DNA of 64,000 nt from Nocardiopsis alborubida (lineage in GTDB: Bacteria; Actinomycetota; Actinomycetes; Streptosporangiales; Streptosporangiaceae): the NCBI RefSeq assembly GCF_012396365.1, contig NZ_JAAXPG010000023.1, forward strand, positions 62,001 through 126,000, in the 5' to 3' direction. Every line of letters starts with the position of its first letter. Position 1 is the first letter of the stretch. Shown here in pieces: positions 52,492 to 59,840 of this stretch. Under the pieces are notes generated by a model. It saw only the letters and a list, made by a program, of their open reading frames with translations, did no database searches and was not told the origin of the DNA. Both the position numbers and the translations under genes were made by a program.

Positions 52492-52776
52492 ATGACCGTG
52501 CGAATCCACGACACAACGGACAGATCACACCCTGCTGTCTTGGCGCACGGTCACCACACCCCCAACCGAACAGGTGGGCGCACGGCCCAGCCCCCACTGG
52601 CCTCTCGCCCGGTCCCGGGAGCGGGTCGGCGCCCGCCTGTTCACCCCAGAAGGGACACCCCATGTCCACCGCAACGCGTACACGCGTCTCCGCCGCCGCC
52701 TCCCCCCGGCCTCGGGCATCGGTGCCGCACCGGGTACGGGCGCTCCTGCTCGCGCTGGCCGGCGCGATCGGCCTGA
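52492..52776 (+). CDS. Putative leaderless ORF with His-rich N terminus (overlaps next gene)
   Basis: The ATG at 52492 is 5 nt past the -10, so it could be the first codon of the mRNA. It encodes up to 94 aa; the beginning, MTVRIHDTTDRSHPAVLAHG, followed by HH, has five His within 22 residues. The frame continues past the surface-protein start at 52662 in another phase and turns Pro/Arg-rich, so only the first part may matter. It could be a leader ORF; coding status is uncertain. Confidence 0.3.
   Translation: MTVRIHDTTDRSHPAVLAHGHHTPNRTGGRTAQPPLASRPVPGAGRRPPVHPRRDTPCPPQRVHASPPPPPPGLGHRCRTGYGRSCSRWPARSA
52568..52642 (+). promoter_or_regulatory. Long stem-loop in the 5' leader before the secreted anchor-M gene
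   Basis: GAACAGGTGGGCGC pairs with GCGCCCGCCTGTTC over 14 bp (one G-U). The 47-nt interior holds further GC-rich inverted repeats (GGCC...GGCC, CCCGG...CCGGG). It ends about 5 bp before the ribosome-binding site of the gene at 52662. Confidence 0.55.
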
Positions 52777-53309
52777 CCGTCGCCATGGCCGCCCCGGCGG
52801 CCGCCGCCGTGTACGAGATCGACGAGGGGCACGTCGACGTCGTCCACGCGCGCCTCTCCGGAGGGTCCATCGTCCTGGAGGTCAGGAACGACGCCGTGCC
52901 CTGGGGGGACCCGGAGATCCCCTCCGGGCTCCTCTCCCCCGCCCTGACCGCCATCAGGGTCCCCCACACCCCCGCCCTGGGCGGCTACGTCCTGCCCGAG
53001 TCCTACAGCGACGCCACCACGTACGGGCTGCCCTTCGCCGGATTCGCCAGCGACTCCACGCTGCCGGGCTCGGTGACCTACACCCTGGTGTCGGCCTCCT
53101 ACAGCGGCAGCGGCGCCGGAGGGTTCAGCGCCTCCCAGGCGGGTACCGCCCTCTTCACCCCCTCGGCCCCCTCCGCCACCTACGGCGGACCGGTGCACGA
53201 GCACGTGAAGTGGCAGTTCACCGCCCCCGGCACCTACACCCTCTCGTTCCGGGTCACCTCCGGCGGGGCTTCCTCCGCCACCGTGCCCTTCACCTTCATC
53301 GTCGGCTGA
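52662..53309 (+). CDS. Secreted single-domain choice-of-anchor M protein
   Basis: 215 aa. Long basic N region, then a Sec signal (RALLLALAGAIGLTVAMAAPAAAA, about 26-48). One anchor-M domain follows (about 50-215) with EIDEGHVDVVHARL, GYVLPESYSDATTYGLPFAGF, and EHVKWQFTAPGTYTLSFRV. It lacks the usual HAHGNW (here HEHVKW) and has no sortase motif or C-terminal helix, so it should be released. AGAAGGGA ribosome-binding site. Behind Zur-like box E. It might act as a diffusible shuttle for the anchored receptors (inference). Confidence 0.85.
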   Translation: MSTATRTRVSAAASPRPRASVPHRVRALLLALAGAIGLTVAMAAPAAAAVYEIDEGHVDVVHARLSGGSIVLEVRNDAVPWGDPEIPSGLLSPALTAIRVPHTPALGGYVLPESYSDATTYGLPFAGFASDSTLPGSVTYTLVSASYSGSGAGGFSASQAGTALFTPSAPSATYGGPVHEHVKWQFTAPGTYTLSFRVTSGGASSATVPFTFIVG

Positions 53310-53317
53310 TCCGCCTG

Positions 53318-53353
53318 GCGGGGCCGGGGCCGGGGTTTCGGCCCCGGCCCCGC
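53318..53353 (+). terminator. Terminator-like hairpin between the two surface-protein genes
   Basis: Perfect 14-bp stem GCGGGGCCGGGGCC / GGCCCCGGCCCCGC, 8-nt loop, 9 bp after the stop at 53309. It may allow read-through to set lower expression of the next gene. Confidence 0.75.
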
Positions 53354-53428
53354 AGGGCTTCCCCCAGAACAGTCCCCCGACCGCCGGACGCGTTCCCAGG
53401 ACCGGGCGGTCCCCCAGAGAGGTTCCCC

Positions 53429-56400
53429 ATGTCCCCCAGACCGCAGTGGCGCTCGCGCGCCCTAGGGGCGGCGGCGGTGTCGGCTTGTTGCGTCCTCGGG
53501 TCGTTCTCCACCGCCCACGCCGAACCGGACGACGGCCCGACCTTCGTGGACCGCGGGCACCACGACATCCGCGTGGCCCTCCAGGACGGAGAGCTCGTCC
53601 TCGGGATGGACACCGACCTGACCCCGCTGGACTCGGTCGTCCTCGCCGACACCCTGCGGGGCACGGTCCCCGCTTCCCGCGACACGGGGAACACCGTGTC
53701 CGACACCGACTACGGCCTGCTGGGGGAGGAGGGCGACACCTACTGGTACTTCCCCGCGGCGGGACGCCCGCACCCGGACGGCGGACAGGCTCTGTGGCCG
53801 GGTTTCAGCCTGGAGTCGCTGGACACCACCCGGATCAGCGCACCTGTGTCGATGACCCTGGAGGGGGTGAGCGGCCCGGGCGAGGTCTACGTCGGATGGC
53901 CGGGGGCCATCCAGTCCACCAACCTGGTGTGGAGTACCCGCCAGGGACTGCCGGACTCGGCGATCCCCACCCACGGGCACTCGCACTATGAGTGGGCCTT
54001 CAGCGAGCAGGGGGTCTACTGCCTGAACGTCACCGCCCGCACCCGGCTCACATCGGGATCATGGGTCAGTGCCAACGAGCAGATCACCGTACTCGTGGGG
54101 GACGAGACCCCCCGGGACCAGGTGGTCCCCTGCGGGGCCGGTGGTGAGCCGCCCCCGGTGTCCCCGCCGGAACCCGCCCCCGCCGTGGAGTCCCCGGGGG
54201 AGGCGCTGACGCTCTCCTCCCGGCTCGGAGCGCTGGAAGTCTTCCTCGACGGCGACGAGTTGAGGACCGCCGTGGCCGTCTCCCCCTCGGCCGCCTCCCT
54301 CGACGTGGCCCACAAGGACCCCGGGGACACCGTCTACTCGTCGAACACGTCCTGGCGGGGCTCGTGGTCCGTGGACGGTTACAGGAACCTCATCCCCGCC
54401 TCGGGCCTGGACTCCTCCGGATTCGTGTGGTCGACCGAACGCCTCGCTCCCGGCGCCCTGGCCGAGGACTCGCACCTGACCGTCACGATGGGCCGGGCCG
54501 AGGGACCGGGCACACTCACGATGACGAACGCCCTGGTCACCCCTCCCGGAGAGGGGTTCGACTCGGGCGAGGACTCCAAGGACACCTACACGCTCGGCCC
54601 CGGCTTCTCCGACGCCTTCTCCCGGTGGACCTTCAGCGAGGCGGGTGTCTACTGTGTGCCGCTGACCTTCTCCGCCACCCTGGCGGACGGCACGCCCGTC
54701 TCCACGGACACGACCCTCACCTTCGCGGCGGGCGACGGCTTCGACCGCGCCGCCGTGGTGCCCTGCTCCCACGGGGGAGGCGGCGGAGACGGCGGAGGCG
54801 GTGGGGAGCCCGGCCCCGACGAGGAGGTGTACGTCCCCAACGGCTCCACCAACCAGGCGGGAGCCGTCGTCCTCAACGACGGACACGTGGACGTGACCAG
54901 CGTTCTGTCCGACACCGGGGACCTGCTCACCCGGGTCAAGGACGACACGGCACCGGGCGCGCCGACCCACCGCCTGCCGGAGGAGACGGTCCTCCAGCTC
55001 CTGCCCGAGAGCCGGACCGTGGTGCCCGCGGACGAGCGCTTCTCCTTCCTCGGCGATCCCGACACGCCTCTGTGGTCGGTCAACCAGCAACAGCAGCAGG
55101 GGCTCCTGTGGCCGGGATGGTCCACGGAGGAACTGCCCCCGGGGACCCTCGAAGGAGATGTCGACTGGCGCATCGAGGGGTTCCACGGTCCCGGAGAGCT
55201 CTTCCTGTACCAGACGGGGGCCTTCGGGGAGCCGGAGGTCCTCTTCGACACCTCCTCCGGCGGGCGGGACTCCTTCTCGATCCCGCCGGGCACCCACGCC
55301 CACGGCACCTGGGCCTTCACCGAGGAGGGCGTCTACTGCCTGGACACGGTCCGCGGCGCGGCCCTCGCGGGCTCGGGAGAGGTGTCGCACCGCAGCACGC
55401 TCACGATCGCGGTGGGTACGACACCGGTGACCGGCGTCGACCCCGCCGACTGCCCGTCCGACGAGGAACCCGGCCGGGCACCGGACCCGCCCCCGCGACC
55501 CACCGCGCTGTCTCCCGAGAACGGCGTGGTCGACGTCGGATGGGAGGCCCCCGCAACCGACGGGGGCTCCCCCGTCACGGGATACACCGTGACGCTCCAG
55601 CCGGTGTGGGGCGTCCCCCTGACGGCCGAGGTGGACGCCTCCTCACACAGCCACAGGTTCGAGGACGTGCCCGTCGGTTCCTACCGCGCCCAGGTGGGGG
55701 CGGTGAACGCGCACGGGGAGTCGGAGCCCTCGGAGGCGTCGGACTACGTCCAGATCGAACCCCCGGCGACAGCGCCCGTGCAGCCGATCGACGTGCGGGC
55801 CTCCGCGGCGGGCCCGGACTCGCTCAACGTCTCGTGGACGCTGTACTCCGACGGGGGCTCCCCCGTGACCTCCTACACCGTCATCGTCAGCCGGGACGAC
55901 GAGGTCGTGGTGACCCAGGACGTGTCCGCCGACCAGCTGTCCGCCACGGTCACGGGCCTCGACCCCTCCACCGCCTACAGTGTGGTGGTCACCGCGACGA
56001 ACACCGTCGGCACGTCCCCTCCCTCGGTTGCGGCCGAGGCCACGACCGGGGGCGCCGAGGAGGAGCCGGTCACCGTCGGACGGCCCGCGGCCACGGCCGC
56101 GTCGGGCACCTCGGTGAACGTGTCCTGGGACGCGGTGTCCCCCTCCGGGCTGTCCGGATACCTGGTGAACGTGTACCGGGAAGAGGACGTCACCGCGACG
56201 GCCGACGTGCCCCCGGAGAAGACCGCGGTGACCGTGGAGGGGCTGGAGACCGGCACGGAGTACACCGTCACGGTGTCCGCCGTCGTGGACGGGGTTCCGG
56301 GGAAGGAGTCGGAACGTTCGGACCCGGTCCGCACCTTCTCCGTTCCCGGGGCTCCGCGCTCGGTGACCGCCCGTGTCAGCGGTGAGGACACGATCGACGT

Positions 56401-57166
56401 CTCCTGGGAACCCGCCGGTGACGGAGGCACTCCCGTCACCGGATACGAGGTCACCCTGTTGGCGGACCAGACGGAGGAGGCCACCGTACGGGTCGGGGGA
56501 GACGGTTCGAGCACCTCCTTCCCCGGGCTCTCCCCCGGTCCCGCCTACAGCGCCGTCGTGTCGGCGACGAACAGCGTCGGAACCTCTCCCCGCTCCGAGG
56601 CCTCCGCATCGGTGACCCTGCCCGAACCCGAGCCGGAGCCCGAACCGGAGCCGCCAGGTCCTCCGAGCGAGGACGACCTGACCGATCCCGCCCGCGGTGG
56701 TGTGACGGTCCCCCGCACGGCGGTCGTCGGCACGACGATCACCGTCGGCATGGAGAGGGAGCACATCGGCCAGGAGGTGGAGAACTGGCTGTTCTCCACA
56801 CCCTCCAGCCTGGGAACGGCGACGGTCGGCCCCGAAGCCGGGTACCGGCTCGCGATCCCGGCCGACGTCCCTGTCGGCCGTCACCGCCTGGCGGTGACGG
56901 CGACGGACGGAAGGCTGATCGGATGGGACGACATCGTTCTCACCCTCTCCAGCGGCCCGGAGCCTTCCGAGCCCCCGCCCCCGGGACAGGAGAGTCCGCC
57001 CCCCGCGAACCCCGGTCCGGACGGGGACCCCCCGCCCCGGAACGAGGCGAAGCTCCCCTTCACCGGAAGCAGGCTTCTCGGGCTCCTCTGCGCCGGAGTC
57101 CTGCTGGCGGTGGTCGGCGCGACCGCGCTCATGCTCTCCCGCACGAGGCGAAGGGGCGAGGCCTGA
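53429..57166 (+). CDS. Giant sortase-anchored protein: three anchor-M domains plus four FN3 repeats
   Basis: 1245 aa. Signal peptide (about 1-30). Three choice-of-anchor M domains (about 30-224, 257-437, 478-664), each with the sequence of landmarks GHHD/GHVD, LWPGW-type Trp segments and G(T)HAHG-type ends; domains 1-3 each gain a Cys in GVYCL that may form disulfides. Four fibronectin III repeats follow (about 690-1060; typical GSPVTGYTVT and LDPSTAYSVVVTATN). An Ig-like segment (about 1087-1174) precedes LPFTG, a helix and RTRRRGEA. ATG 53429 follows AGAGAGG. The FN3 stalk could lift the domains away from the wall. Confidence 0.9.
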   Translation: MSPRPQWRSRALGAAAVSACCVLGSFSTAHAEPDDGPTFVDRGHHDIRVALQDGELVLGMDTDLTPLDSVVLADTLRGTVPASRDTGNTVSDTDYGLLGEEGDTYWYFPAAGRPHPDGGQALWPGFSLESLDTTRISAPVSMTLEGVSGPGEVYVGWPGAIQSTNLVWSTRQGLPDSAIPTHGHSHYEWAFSEQGVYCLNVTARTRLTSGSWVSANEQITVLVGDETPRDQVVPCGAGGEPPPVSPPEPAPAVESPGEALTLSSRLGALEVFLDGDELRTAVAVSPSAASLDVAHKDPGDTVYSSNTSWRGSWSVDGYRNLIPASGLDSSGFVWSTERLAPGALAEDSHLTVTMGRAEGPGTLTMTNALVTPPGEGFDSGEDSKDTYTLGPGFSDAFSRWTFSEAGVYCVPLTFSATLADGTPVSTDTTLTFAAGDGFDRAAVVPCSHGGGGGDGGGGGEPGPDEEVYVPNGSTNQAGAVVLNDGHVDVTSVLSDTGDLLTRVKDDTAPGAPTHRLPEETVLQLLPESRTVVPADERFSFLGDPDTPLWSVNQQQQQGLLWPGWSTEELPPGTLEGDVDWRIEGFHGPGELFLYQTGAFGEPEVLFDTSSGGRDSFSIPPGTHAHGTWAFTEEGVYCLDTVRGAALAGSGEVSHRSTLTIAVGTTPVTGVDPADCPSDEEPGRAPDPPPRPTALSPENGVVDVGWEAPATDGGSPVTGYTVTLQPVWGVPLTAEVDASSHSHRFEDVPVGSYRAQVGAVNAHGESEPSEASDYVQIEPPATAPVQPIDVRASAAGPDSLNVSWTLYSDGGSPVTSYTVIVSRDDEVVVTQDVSADQLSATVTGLDPSTAYSVVVTATNTVGTSPPSVAAEATTGGAEEEPVTVGRPAATAASGTSVNVSWDAVSPSGLSGYLVNVYREEDVTATADVPPEKTAVTVEGLETGTEYTVTVSAVVDGVPGKESERSDPVRTFSVPGAPRSVTARVSGEDTIDVSWEPAGDGGTPVTGYEVTLLADQTEEATVRVGGDGSSTSFPGLSPGPAYSAVVSATNSVGTSPRSEASASVTLPEPEPEPEPEPPGPPSEDDLTDPARGGVTVPRTAVVGTTITVGMEREHIGQEVENWLFSTPSSLGTATVGPEAGYRLAIPADVPVGRHRLAVTATDGRLIGWDDIVLTLSSGPEPSEPPPPGQESPPPANPGPDGDPPPRNEAKLPFTGSRLLGLLCAGVLLAVVGATALMLSRTRRRGEA

Positions 57167-57222
57167 GAACCGTCGGCCGCAGCGGTCGCCCGCCTCCGCG
57201 CCGGACGGCGGGCCGCCTCGGG

Positions 57223-57627
57223 TCAGGACCCGGTCGCGGACCGCCCGCCCAGGTGGCGGGCCAGGAAGCGCTCCAGCCTCCCGTGCGACTCGATGTTGCT
57301 GTCCGGGTTGGTGGGCCGGTGGCCCTCGGTCTCGTTCAGCAGGTACTCGCCCTCGGCGCCGCGGGAGCGGAGCGCGTCGACGACGCGGTCGGAGTTGCGC
57401 CGGTGGACGCGGGCGCCGTGGACCAGCAGCACCGGCGCGGTGATGTCGTCGGCCCGGCTGACGGGCGAGCGGGCGAGCATGTCGGCCTTCTGGCGGGGGA
57501 CGTCCGGGGCGCCGCTGTAGCGCAGACAGCTGTTCTCGACGGTGCGACGGGCGAACGGGACGACCGACTCGGCGAGCTCGACCAGGGCCGTCCGCTCGGG
57601 GGCTGTGTCCAGCGCTGCGGCGATGGC
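57223..57627 (-). pseudogene. 5'-truncated prolyl oligopeptidase-type hydrolase (S9)
   Basis: An open frame with no start until residue 51 encodes the C-terminal part of an S9/alpha-beta hydrolase: NSCLRYSGAPDVPRQKADML, ITAPVLLVHGARVHRRN (the strand with the catalytic Asp region, normally HGxxDxxV, here without Asp), and NETEGHRPTNPDSNIE with the catalytic His. The frame opens right after a TGA at 57628-57630. The propeller and nucleophile elbow are missing. Confidence 0.7.
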
Positions 57628-57734
57628 TCACGGCCATGGCGCCCCCTGATGTCGGCGAGGCTCCTGCGACTGCGGCGGCCGCACACCGCACCCACGGACC
57701 ACTCGGACGGGAGCGGCCCGACCCTGATCACACC

Positions 57735-58334
57735 TCAGCCCTCCCCTGCCCGGGTGCGACGGGCGTAGGCGCGGGCGGCGCGAGCACGGTCACCGCAGCG
57801 GGTGGAACACCAGTGGCGGCGGCCGTGGCGCAGCAGGTAACGGTTGCAGGGGGCGGAACCGCAGGCGGTCAGGCGCTCGGCGTCGGGACCCGTGAGCAGG
57901 TCCGCGGCGTCGGCGGCCAGGGTCGCCAGGGCGTGGTCGACGATCTCGGTGGTGGGATGCGGCGCCGCCCGGTAGGGACCTTCCCTGTCGTCCCACCGCA
58001 GCAGTGGAGCGGTGGGCACCCTGGTCAACGCGTCGTTGACGGCCTCCAGCGCGGCGGGCAGGGCGGGCAGGGCCGCCACGTGCGAGGCGAACAGGGATCT
58101 GATCTGCTCGCGCAGCGCGCGTAGCTGCGTGGCGCACATCTCCCGCATGCCGGCGTCGGTCGGGGCCAGTCCCCGTTCGGTCAGCCACCGGTTGGCCTCC
58201 GCGGGGATCGCGAGCAGGTCCACCGAGCGCCCGCCCGGCAGGACGACCGCGCTGTTGGCGAGGGCGAGGGAGGGGTGGTGCTCCGCCCCTGGCGCGGGCG
58301 GCAGGCCGAGTTCCCCGGTCACGGTTTCCGTCAT
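57735..58334 (-). CDS. CGNR zinc-finger/ABATE-domain putative regulator
   Basis: 199 aa from ATG 58334; an ATG three codons upstream (58343) is an alternative. N-terminal stress-responsive ABATE-like domain (about 15-125: HHPSLALANSAVVLPGG, DLLAIPAEANRWL, LRALREQIRSLF). The C-terminal zinc finger is CGSAPCNRYLLRHGRRHWCSTRCGDRAR, where the usual CGNR reads CGDR. These proteins are presumed DNA-binding regulators. TACCAT 7 bp before ATG 58334 would make the gene leaderless. It is divergent from the metallo-hydrolase gene, with a 15-bp palindrome and repeated half-sites between. Confidence 0.85.
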   Translation of the reverse strand: MTETVTGELGLPPAPGAEHHPSLALANSAVVLPGGRSVDLLAIPAEANRWLTERGLAPTDAGMREMCATQLRALREQIRSLFASHVAALPALPAALEAVNDALTRVPTAPLLRWDDREGPYRAAPHPTTEIVDHALATLAADAADLLTGPDAERLTACGSAPCNRYLLRHGRRHWCSTRCGDRARAARAYARRTRAGEG

Positions 58335-58356
58335 GCTTCTCATGGTACAAGTTGCC

Positions 58357-58414
58357 CCATCCGTGAGGTGCGACTACCGTGAATCACGGTTGAACCATTT
58401 CCATCCGTGAGGTG
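58357..58414. promoter_or_regulatory. Operator cluster between the CGNR and metallo-hydrolase genes
   Basis: A perfect 7-1-7 palindrome ACCGTGAATCACGGT (58376-58390) is flanked by two exact direct repeats CCATCCGTGAGGTG (58357-58370 and 58401-58414). All contain the half-site CCGTGA, so four half-sites are spaced through the divergent promoter. Confidence 0.75.
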
Positions 58415-58421
58415 TGTGCTC

Positions 58422-59204
58422 ATGTCCATCGCAACCGAGCAGTTCCCCGTCCGCGTCTTCGGCGGCCCCACCGCTCTCTTCGAGTACGGCGGCCTGCGTT
58501 TCCTGACCGACCCGACCTTTGACGGCCCCGGCGACCACGGAGGCGAGGGAGGGCCGGTGCTGACCAAGACCGCGCCCTCCGCGGGCGGCCCCGGCGACCT
58601 CGGACGCGTCGACGTGGTCCTGCTCTCCCACGACGAGCACGCCGACAACCTGGACGACTCCGGACGCGCCCTGCTGACCGACGTGCCCCTGACCCTGACC
58701 ACGCCCGACGGCGGCCTGCGCCTGGGCGGCGGCGCCCGGGGGCTCACGGACTGGGAGAGCGTGGAGTTGGACCGGCCCGGCGGCGGAACGGTCACCGTGA
58801 CGGCCGTCCCGGCCGTCCACGGCCCCGGACCGCGCGAGGAGGTCGAACCGTTCACCGGCCAGGTCGTGGGCTTCGTCCTGACCGGCGACGGCCTGCCCAC
58901 GGTCTACGTCAGCGGCGACAACGCCTCGCTCGAACTGGTCGAACAGGTCGCCGAACGCTTCGCCCCGGTGGACACCGCCCTGCTGTTCGCGGGAGCGCCC
59001 CGCTTCCCCGCCTTCTTCGAGGGCCGACCGCTGGTCCTGGACAGCACCCAGGCAGCCGAGGCCGCCCGGACCCTGGGTGCCCGCCGTGTGGTCCCGGTCC
59101 ACTACGACAGCTGGGCCCACTTCACCGAGGGCGCCGACGAGCTGACCTCCGCCTTCACCGAGGCGGGCCTGGCCCACCTGCTGGACTGGGGCCGGCGGGG
59201 CTGA
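58422..59204 (+). CDS. MBL-fold metallo-hydrolase
   Basis: 260 aa. The metal-binding motif reads LSHDEHADNLDD (His 70, His 73, Asp 75), with later VPAVHGPG (about 133-140), VYVSGDNAS with the bridging Asp (about 170) and VPVHYDSWAHF with the last His (about 231). It belongs to the UlaG/RNase Z-like L-ascorbate-lactonase-type branch of metallo-beta-lactamase fold enzymes. ATG at 58422 with GAGGTG upstream. Probably controlled by the divergent CGNR protein. The substrate is unknown. Confidence 0.9.
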   Translation: MSIATEQFPVRVFGGPTALFEYGGLRFLTDPTFDGPGDHGGEGGPVLTKTAPSAGGPGDLGRVDVVLLSHDEHADNLDDSGRALLTDVPLTLTTPDGGLRLGGGARGLTDWESVELDRPGGGTVTVTAVPAVHGPGPREEVEPFTGQVVGFVLTGDGLPTVYVSGDNASLELVEQVAERFAPVDTALLFAGAPRFPAFFEGRPLVLDSTQAAEAARTLGARRVVPVHYDSWAHFTEGADELTSAFTEAGLAHLLDWGRRG

Positions 59205-59222
59205 TCGCCGCCCCCGCCTCTC

Positions 59223-59253
59223 CGCCCTCCGCGACGCCCCGCCGCGGAGGGCG
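59223..59253 (+). terminator. Terminator after the metallo-hydrolase gene
   Basis: Perfect 11-bp stem CGCCCTCCGCG / CGCGGAGGGCG, 9-nt loop, followed by TTCT. Confidence 0.75.
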
Positions 59254-59594
59254 TTCTGCGTCGGACGCCATGAAGGCCCCGGCATGCGCCGCGTCCGGCG
59301 GAGCGGCACTTCGGAGTTCGCCAGACCGCACCGCCCCAGGATCCCGGCACCTGTCCGATCGTGCCGGTGGGCTACGGGGTGGTGCGCCCGGGCCGCTCCG
59401 ACCCGGGCGAGGCGGCGTCCCCGCAGGAGGGTCGGGGCCGGCTCGAAGCCCACACCGTCGTCGCGCGCGCCCAGGATGGCCGGGGCCCCGTGCACGGCAG
59501 GGCCGCCCCGGTCCGGGTGTCCGGGTGGACCCGGCGCGCCCCTGGACGGGCCGTCGGCCGGGGCCCTTCCCCCGCAGGTCGGTGAAACCTCCCA
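59254..59594. other. Intergenic region without a recognised gene
   Basis: About 340 bp. Frames on both strands are open because of the GC content, but none has a family match or initiation signal I can support. The next feature is the regulated promoter of the rhamnosidase gene. Confidence 0.3.
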
Positions 59595-59750
59595 GTGAAA
59601 CGTTCTTACTACGCCTACATCTCCTCCCGGCCGCGACTCACACGCCGAAAGCCCTGCCCAACAGAGTCCGGCGATGGCGGGGCAAGGTTTTTTTCCGTAC
59701 AACCATTGACCACTGGAAGGATCTGTTGGAAACTTCGCTGAAACGTTTTA
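59595..59750 (+). promoter_or_regulatory. Promoter region with two LacI-like operator sites
   Basis: TGAAAC-GTTCTT at 59596-59607 and TGAAAC-GTTTTA at 59739-59750 resemble the LacI-family consensus TGAAACGTTTCA. Between them TTGACC (59706-59711) with GAAACT 17 bp downstream is a candidate promoter. The second operator lies just after the expected start site. Confidence 0.5.
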
Positions 59751-59840
59751 AGCCTGTCCTCCGACCGGCTCCGCGTGTGCGCGCACGCCTTCCATCCCCC
59801 TCGGCGCCCCGCTCCGGTGAGCGCAGGAAGGAATCCCCCC

